This document shows positions 57,714 to 64,000 of a DNA stretch of 64,000 nucleotides, in pieces. The translations under genes were made by a program, and so were the position numbers. The notes beneath the pieces are model-generated. The model ran no database searches, was not told the DNA's origin, and worked only from the letters and a program-made list of their open reading frames with translations. The stretch covers positions 15,473,861-15,537,860 of the forward strand of contig NC_063154.1 in assembly GCF_020921035.1 (NCBI RefSeq). Reading direction: 5' to 3'. The first letter of the stretch is position 1; the number at the start of each line of letters is the position of its first letter. Source of the stretch: Rhodamnia argentea. Its lineage: Eukaryota > Streptophyta > Magnoliopsida > Myrtales > Myrtaceae.

Positions 57714-59155
57714 GGAAAAATTGTCAAAAAAGCCCTAAAGCTATTGCACTTTTGCCAATTTAGTCATAAACCTTTTAATTTTGTCAATTTAGTCCAAACA
57801 TTTTGCATTTGTGCCAATTCGATTCTAAAGCTTTTTTTTTTAGCCAATTTAGTCCTAAATCTTTTTCATTTTTGTCAATTCAGTCCATCCGACCATCTTT
57901 GGCCGGCTGGCGCTGATATGGACTGGACCGGTGCTGACAAGGCAATTTTTAATTATAGTTTAATATATTTTTATTGATTTTTTATTTTTTATTTTCTTTT
58001 AACTGCTCATCTTCTTCCTCGTTAGCAGCTAGCCTCGTCTTCTTCCTCCTTCCTCATTAGCGACCGGCTGGAGGTAGGTCCTCACAGGCCACTAGCACTG
58101 CTGCTGGGCAAGGACAACGTCGCCATCGCTGGGCGAGCTCGGCCTCGCCCAGGCATGGAGTGGTTTGACCTCGCTAGATCTAAGCAAGGCCAACCTCGCC
58201 AACCACGGCGTCGCCGTCGCCCTCATCGTCGCTGGGCGAGCTTGGGTTTGCCCCATGATGGCGACGGAATCAATGGCAGGAGGTGAGATTTGGGTCCTCC
58301 CGGCTCTTGGGCAGGGCCATCTCTCTTATGCTTAGTCGATTGATCTTTAAATGGCAATATGACAAATGGCGGGGAGGAAGGAGCATCTGGTATGAGCAAA
58401 GCAGGCATTGATGCTCGACATCCTCGACAACTTGGTGGGGCACAAGAGGTGCTGTCTTTTTTCTTTTTCTTTTTTTGTCAGAAGGGGTTGTCTTCACATG
58501 GATGAAATGTGGTAAGTTATAATATCCTTAAATTTCTTTGAACTTATTTTTCACAGAAGAAGAAATGGCTGTCACCCTTCGAAGAACAAGAAAATAATAG
58601 AGTGAGAGAGAGAGGGGTCCCACTTTCTTCTGTCTGCGTCTTTTGGTCCGCTTCAGCTTCCCTCTGAAGAGAGAGAGAGAGATCGTTGTTTATTTTGAAC
58701 TATTATAGTGAGGGTGGCTTGGCCTTGCCCGAGATTTGGGCGAGGCTAAGCTCGCCCAGCAACGGTGGCGCCGTCCTCACCCAACGGCGGTGCCAGTGGC
58801 CTGCGAGGACCTCGCCTCCAGCCTGTCGCTAATGAGCAAGGAGAAAGAAGATGAGGCCAGCTAATAAGGAGGAAGAAGGCAGTAAAAAGAAAAAGAAAAG
58901 GACTAAAAAATAAATTAAAATTATTAAAAATTGCCCGGTCGGCGTCGACTACATCCACGTTAGCACCGGTCGGGTCCATGTTAGCGTTGGCCTACCAGGA
59001 TGGTCGGATGGGTGAATTGGTAAAATTACAAAAGATTTAGGATTGAATTGGCAAGAAAAAAAAAAGATTTATGATTGAATTGGCACAAACGCAAAAAGTT
59101 TAGGATTGAATTGGCAAAAGTACAATAGGCTTAGGACTTTTTTGACAATTTTTCC
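57714..59155. mobile_element. MULE-like element with perfect 10-bp direct flanks
   Basis: 1442 bp. Left end ggaaaaattgtcaaaaaag; right end read inward is the same 19 bases. The inverted similarity extends at least 150 bp on each side (phrases cctaaag, cttttgccaatt, tttgtgccaattc). Flanked by AATTTCAATT on both sides (57704-57713, 59156-59165), fitting a 9-10-bp Mutator-type duplication. The GC-rich interior (57900-58330, 58690-58830) carries repeated gcctcgcc/ggcgagg phrases but no gene I recognise. Inserted in the gypsy-type element. Confidence 0.85.
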
Positions 59156-59165
59156 AATTTCAATT

Positions 59166-59600
59166 CAACAAATGCCAAATTTGTGAACTCTTTCACTAAG
59201 AGTAAAGTAAGGCACTTATTTCTCGCCCTCTTGAATTGAACAACAAGCTGATCGACTAGCTCGTTATCATATTGATAAATTCTTACCACATTAGCAATCG
59301 ATTCTTCAAGTATCATTCTATAAAATCAATAAGGGAATAATCTTTCCATCTTAGCACAAGTATGGATTGAATTAGGAGGTAAATTCGTAAACCAGTAAAG
59401 AAGTTTTTTTTCGTAAAGACAAAGGGAACAACCTAAATCTTAGGAATTCATTCGTTGTTGAACCTCTACTCATTGGGCAATAAATCGACCAATATGATTG
59501 GATGGTCATCTTCTCCAATGAAAACAACGAAGTCGGGAATTTTGAATGTTCTAGGGTGAAATATAGTACCAACGCAATCGGGATGTGGCTTCTTATATAC
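59166..59600 (-). pseudogene. Gypsy gag remnant
   Basis: On the - strand: LRFRLFPLSLRKKT, then in another frame YWFTNLPPNSIHT, then (59316-59131) YQYDNELVDQLVVQFKRARN. The first two phrases match the hallmark LRLFPFSL...WLNSLPPNSITTW region of plant gypsy gag proteins. Frame changes show decay. Confidence 0.6.
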
Positions 59601-60400
59601 TTGCCTAATCATTCCTTTATTGGCACCTAATTATTATAATTTGAGTTTAGCTACTTGATCGGGATTCACAAGTTGACACCTTTCCTGTCCCCTAGGTTCA
59701 AGGTAGATAGGTCAATAGACTTGACATTCCTGCCCCCAAGGTTCAAGGTAGATATTAGTTTTAGGCCTTTCTAAAATTTTTACTGGTGGTAGGATTACTT
59801 GGCCTAAATTATTTTTGCCATTCAATTAATTAAAGTTAGAGGCCGAAAGCCGCAGTATTAGACAAATTATTTCAATCGACAATTATCGTCCCACTAGCTA
59901 GGCTAGGTCATACCAGCAACTCTAGTTTTTTGCAAAATCCCAGATGGTGCAGGATTGGTATGAGTCACCTACATCTGAATTGAGAAGCTTGATGTTCCTA
60001 GCCCACGCATGACCTCATGGAAGGAGTTGACGACCATTGGTTTAACCATGTCGACAAAGTTTTATATAACAGAGTTAGTCATTTTCTTCGAGTGTTTATC
60101 GAGAATCCTCTTCATGGTGGCCAACATCACAAGATTTGGCTCCAACTATCTCCTCTTCTCATCGGTGAGTTGCCTTGGAATGTCGACATCTCCACCTTGT
60201 GCATGATCCGTTGTCGGCGTTGCATTTCATGACTTAAAATCTCCTAGCCTGCCATTCGTACGTAGTGATGGTGAATTGTTTCCCCTAGAACTGTCATGAT
60301 CAAGTTGATTCCTTGTGTGTACCATCGTATCTCCTCAAAATCACTAAACTGGTTACATTAGACGTGCCAAAAAGATGTTTCCCCGAAATTTCTTCCTCTA

Positions 60401-61183
60401 CGAAATATCTTCTAATGGAAGTTATCGTTCGGCTTTTAATTAAAGTAAAAAAAAAGGTTTTGTGACAACTCTAGACATGAAATATCCAAGCAAATAAGGG
60501 AATCAACAACTTGAATTTCAACAAGAATGTACAGACACAAATCGAGCCAGAATTTAATTGCCGACAAAGTTTTAAAAATAGAAACTTGACAACAAGACCA
60601 ACGTAACCAAACAATGCCATAATTTAATCGATAACAAAACTTAAAAAAGCTTGGATATTACGCTAAAATTTAATCAAAAACACAACACCCAAGGATAAAA
60701 ATGCACACAGGAGTTCAATCGACGGCATGAAAATATAATTTATAGCAATGAAACACTCTACAATTTAATCAATGGCGCGAATATGAAAAATAAATGTAAA
60801 GTGAGGAAAATAAATAAACTGAAAGATAGTAAATTTGTTTTATTTTTGTGGAGGGTTTACAAAGAATACAATGTGGCTATTTAAAGTCTACAATAGACGG
60901 TTATGAGTAGATGTTACAAATGGAGGTTGCAAACAAAAGTCACAAAACAGTTACTAGACAATTACATTGACAGTTACATCAACTCCACTACATTGACGGT
61001 TTCCTTGACTCAACTACATTAATGAATGCTCTATTCCACTCATTGCCGATTACCTCTTTAACGGTTGCATTCGGGATTGTCGACTCCACTTTTTATAGAT
61101 TCCTTCAAGCTATCGATTCATCAAGTTATCGATTCTTCATGCTGTCACATGTCGATTATAACAAAAAAAATTTGAAGCAAACA
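60401..61183 (-). repeat. 5' LTR of the gypsy-type element
   Basis: About 783 bp, the right-hand partner of 56709-57427. Shared phrases include gaccaacgtaa, gaaagatagtaaatttgtttta and cacatgtcgattata. Confidence 0.7.
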
Positions 61184-61495
61184 TAGCGAATTTCAGGATA
61201 ATAAAATAGGCTGACTTTTTTTTTCGGAGAAAAGGAATAAAAAAGTTGATTTTCACTTAGCTTTACATACAATATAGAGAACTTATGAAAGAGAAGACGA
61301 AAAAACAGTTCCTTACAAATGTAATGCTATAGGTAAATTTAGATAATATATTTAACCACATTTATCTCCGTGTTTTTGTAATTTGAGAAATTTAGTAAGG
61401 GTGTTTAGGAAAGATTATATCTTCCCATTACATAATACCAAAAAATAATGACAACAACAACCACAAAATGCGTGTGTGGAAAATGAAAGAAAAAA

Positions 61496-61745
61496 TGTTA
61501 GCGTGAGCTGTCTATTAGATTCAAAATAAAAGGAGTTCTTCTTGTTTTATACTCTTTCTATGTATATCCTATGTTTCTATGTATATCCCCTGATTTGTAG
61601 GTCAATTAGGGTTGGTTCTCTTATCTGTATATAAGTGTGTTTATAGCCTTGAAAATGTAAGAATGAATATAGAAATCACGGTTGATTCCTTCCAGAATTC
61701 TTCGTATCACAGTTGATTCCTTCCAGAATTCTTCTTTTCTATACA
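61496..61745 (+). mobile_element. Probable small solo LTR
   Basis: 250 bp from TGTTAGCGTGAG to CTATACA, flanked by AAAAA on both sides (low-complexity, so weak proof). It contains a TATA-like tatataagtg (61639-61648). A ~32-bp tandem repeat (cacrgttgattccttccag) follows near its 3' end. Copia-like in style. Confidence 0.5.
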
Positions 61746-61750
61746 AAAAA

Positions 61751-62472
61751 TTACCGTAGGAAGAGGATTAGAGCTTATGTTACTTTAAGAAGTGACTTTA
61801 TATTTCTTAGGCCGTTATAAGCTTATTGTTGGTGTCTCTCGAGCCTGTGAGCTAAGTTCCGCTTGTTGTTGTGTTTCGTGCTTAAGACCATTGTGTTGGG
61901 CCGCTAAAGACCATTGTCTTTGTTCCCCTAGCCTGGGAGTCAAGTCTCATTTCTCGCTAAGCTTCATGCTCGGTATTATGAAAAATACTATAGTAATGAT
62001 ATACAATACATGAGAGGTATTTATAGTATGAGTTTAAGTTGTAGTAATCCTTTTTTAAATTTTTTAGTGAAGATGGGTTCAATTAAATATGATGACCAGC
62101 TCAATTTGACACTTATATGAAGATGTCATCTTTCCGATTCGTCGAATCAACAAGTGGTGTTAGATCAGTGGCCCACTTTCAATATCAATTAATGTCCGGT
62201 GATTATCTCGAGAAAAGAAGATCTCCAATGTTATTCAAGCCTATGAACCCATTCAAACTCAAAAAAATGAGTGCGCCCGAAGGTGTTTCCAACCCACCAA
62301 AAATCAATTTAACCCAACCTAGATTATACAAAATTTGAGATTTGACCCGACAAGTCCACCAAATATGCTTGCTTGGATCACGATTGAAATAATCAGAATA
62401 TGACCATTTTAAGTGCTATTGACCAAGATAAACATAATTTTCCGTGGAAGTCTCTTTGTTTTGTAGCAACAT
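61751..62472. other. Intergenic; no gene seen
   Basis: No recognisable gene or element; short open stretches have no family resemblance. Confidence 0.35.
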
Positions 62473-62720
62473 TAGGGGTGAGTGACTTCACCTAAAATCT
62501 AAAACCTATCCGTCGGAACCGATTCCCAAAATTTTTGAAATCTCTATCATCCATACCTTGAAACTTGGAACCTACCCTGTCACAGGGTTTCGGGATTAGT
62601 TTTAGGGTCTACCAGGTTCCGTATGTGTTCTTAATTGAACAATTGCAGTTAATTATCACCTCTAATGACCTCCATTTGCTACTACAATCTAAATAAAAGT
62701 CTTAGTTATGGATTTAGCTG
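62473..62720. mobile_element. Relic of the hAT-type MITE family
   Basis: Starts TAGGGGTGAGTGAC and continues with ggaacctacc, ttttagggtctacc and ttaatgaccwcca phrases shared with the MITE at 18890-19417. The right end is not identifiable. Confidence 0.5.
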
Positions 62721-62899
62721 GAAATGGAAGCTAAGATTAGTGGTTCAAGATTGCACACTTGTCATCGAACTTGTCATCAAACGCTATGGAATACGGTAGA
62801 ATCTCGTGATTATATTGAACAAGAAATACACAAAGGCATATACTCGTCTGAACCGATTTCTCAATTTTCGAAATTTGAAACCTACCCCGAATATCATAA

Positions 62900-63514
62900 A
62901 ACTAGACCTGTCAAAGGGGTCTTAAATCCATATATGACCCATCTATATTATAAATAGATCATAAATAGGTCACTTCAAAGTTAAAAAGCCTGCATTTAAT
63001 GGGTTTCAAATTTTAAAGTCTTAACTAAATGGATGTAAATGGGTATGGGCTCCAACCCTCTTCCCTTTACCTATTTGCTCTCTCTACTCGCTAGTCGTCG
63101 TCTTTCTCCATGCGCCTCAGCTCGCGCCTTGGACACTTCCATTTCTTCGATCAGCTTCACCGACATGGGAATCTAGGCGGTCTTGGAGCAGATCACACCC
63201 CCGAAGGAGCAAGTGAATCAGGTGCCAAAGGAGCAATTGAATGCCGCCTTGTGGGAGGAGCTCCGGCCGAGCTCGGAGACAGCGACGGCGGCTTCGATAG
63301 ACCATCAAGGACCAGATCTGACAGTGATTTGTGGCCATCTTCTTCCTCAAGCATGCATTTGATGTCTTTGGTGTCGTTTGCTCATGATTTTGGGTACTCT
63401 CTCACGGATTTTTGGTCTGAATCACCTCCTTCAAGCTCCTCATCTTTTGTTCTCTTAGTGAGAGCCTTTCTGATTCCAATAGACAAAGGGTATAACTGCT
63501 ATCGCGGTGCTGAG
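62900..63514. other. Unrecognised, partly GC-rich
   Basis: An open stretch of 136 codons (63110-63520, + strand) and an overlapping - strand one are present, but neither resembles a family I know. Left uncalled. Confidence 0.3.
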
Positions 63515-64000
63515 TATTAGTTAGCGCCCCATCTTCGAAATTTCGATTGTTCAAAGAATCGGATCGCTTCTATTAACGACAGGTAGTATTGATGACCAAG
63601 AACACTCTGGAGAAGAAGCAAGCTTCAATGCTTCACAAGACAACAGAGCCATCATTGTGGGGCAGCTAAAGTCGTACCCCCCACCCCCAACAAAAAAACA
63701 AAATCAAACAACCCCCACCTCAGGGGACCAGAAAATGCCTTTCCTTTACCCTCCCTCACCCTCGCCTTCCTTAAGAAGCCCTCGAGCCTCCTTTGCGCCG
63801 CTTTCCTCATCGAAGCGGCTGGGTTGACCCTGAAGGCCAAATTCTATGATAGAGAACATTGTAATAATAATTGGGCAATAAGAGACCTTATTAAGTATTG
63901 CAAAAGAAAGGGCTTATTGATAGAGCTGGGCGGAGAGGCGATACTAGTTATTAGGTCAGAAAGACGACTAGCCCGTAAGTTTGTCCTCTTGAAAAGCCAT
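63515..64000 (+). pseudogene. matR: Nuclear copy of mitochondrial matR, frameshifted
   Basis: The + strand translates to part of plant mitochondrial maturase-R. First comes RIGSLLLTTGSIDDQEHSGE (63558 onward), with SFNASQDNRAIIVGQ next. Then, after a frame change near 63770, LLCAAFLIEAAGL and NNNWAIRDLIKYCKRKG, followed by LLIELGGEAILVIRSERR. An extra C near 63526 also shifts the frame. matR is normally encoded in nad1 intron 4 of the mitochondrial genome. Here it lies among nuclear repeats with shifts and substitutions, so it is a NUMT running off the window. Tail residues (KFVLLKSH) look decayed relative to what I expect of the organelle gene. Confidence 0.85.

Larger units (their letters stand above)
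56709..61183 (-). mobile_element. Decayed gypsy-type LTR element, pol missing
   Basis: Two direct repeats act as LTRs (56709-57427 and 60401-61183). On the - strand the 5' LTR is the right one. Just inside it, near 60395-60360, is ggggaaacatctttttggcacg, like the TTTGGCACGCC phrase near the gag start of plant gypsy elements. A gag remnant follows, then a polypurine tract (aggggg, 57437-57432) before the 3' LTR. No protease, RT or integrase is present. A MULE-like element sits inside at 57714-59155. No matching target duplication was found. Confidence 0.7.

Noticed and set aside
63110-63520. 136-codon open frame before the matR fragment
   Set aside because: No recognisable domain, Ser/Gly-rich biased composition, and an equally open antisense frame; not enough to call a gene.
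1-64000. CRISPR arrays, bacterial operons, ribosomal or transfer RNA genes
   Set aside because: The repeats present are transposon-related, with no regularly spaced short repeats and unique spacers. I found no rRNA or tRNA signature. The window is plant nuclear DNA.

Overview
This window is nuclear DNA of a eudicot plant. It has intron-containing genes on a repeat-rich background of Ty1/copia, Ty3/gypsy, Mutator-like and hAT-type elements, and a nuclear copy of plant mitochondrial DNA at the right end. The repeat style would fit a woody species, perhaps Myrtales, but that is a weak guess.

The main content is a tandem cluster of BAHD acyltransferase genes of the vinorine-synthase-like type, all on the + strand. 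Four are intact single-exon genes (2995-4305, 8432-9706, 27799-29088, 49598-50887). Four more loci are broken: a 3' fragment at 5.7-6.1 kb, a doubly deleted copy at 19.7-20.0 kb, a copy with two stops and a frameshift at 23.5-24.8 kb, and a copy with one frameshift at 40.4-41.7 kb. The copies from 19.7 kb onward lie in segmental duplications made of two recurring spacers. S1 is at 17.3-19.7 kb and 32.4-40.3 kb; S2 is at 20.0-22.3, 25.0-27.0 and 41.9-49.3 kb. Comparing copies shows empty sites and gives exact ends for several later insertions. A dead 2-oxoglutarate-dependent dioxygenase gene sits between the early BAHD genes and the duplicated block (11.4-12.3 kb, - strand). BAHD enzymes and such dioxygenases often act in the same specialised pathways, so this may be a decayed or partial metabolic cluster; that is inference.

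Insertions in the array: a 2.9-kb gypsy-type solo LTR (29500-32438), a 0.7-kb solo LTR (33494-34200), a 4.5-kb Mutator-like element with inverted arrays of a ~127-bp repeat around a transposase N-terminal remnant (34893-39410), and a 5.2-kb copia element with an abnormal left end (42549-47718). The copia element is nested in an hAT-type MITE. Smaller elements include a perfect-TSD hAT MITE at 401-614, a copia solo LTR at 12937-13328 and MULE-like elements at 15.5 and 57.7 kb.

Right of the cluster is an intact ten-coding-exon gene on the - strand (51997-55321). It encodes the plastid phylloquinone-pathway prenyltransferase ABC4/MenA, an ordinary primary-metabolism gene that marks the cluster edge. 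Beyond it lie a decayed gypsy element with a MULE inside (56.7-61.2 kb), a small solo LTR, and a frameshifted nuclear copy of mitochondrial matR running off the window at 63.5-64.0 kb.

All homology calls are from reading the sequence and from family knowledge; no database search was possible.
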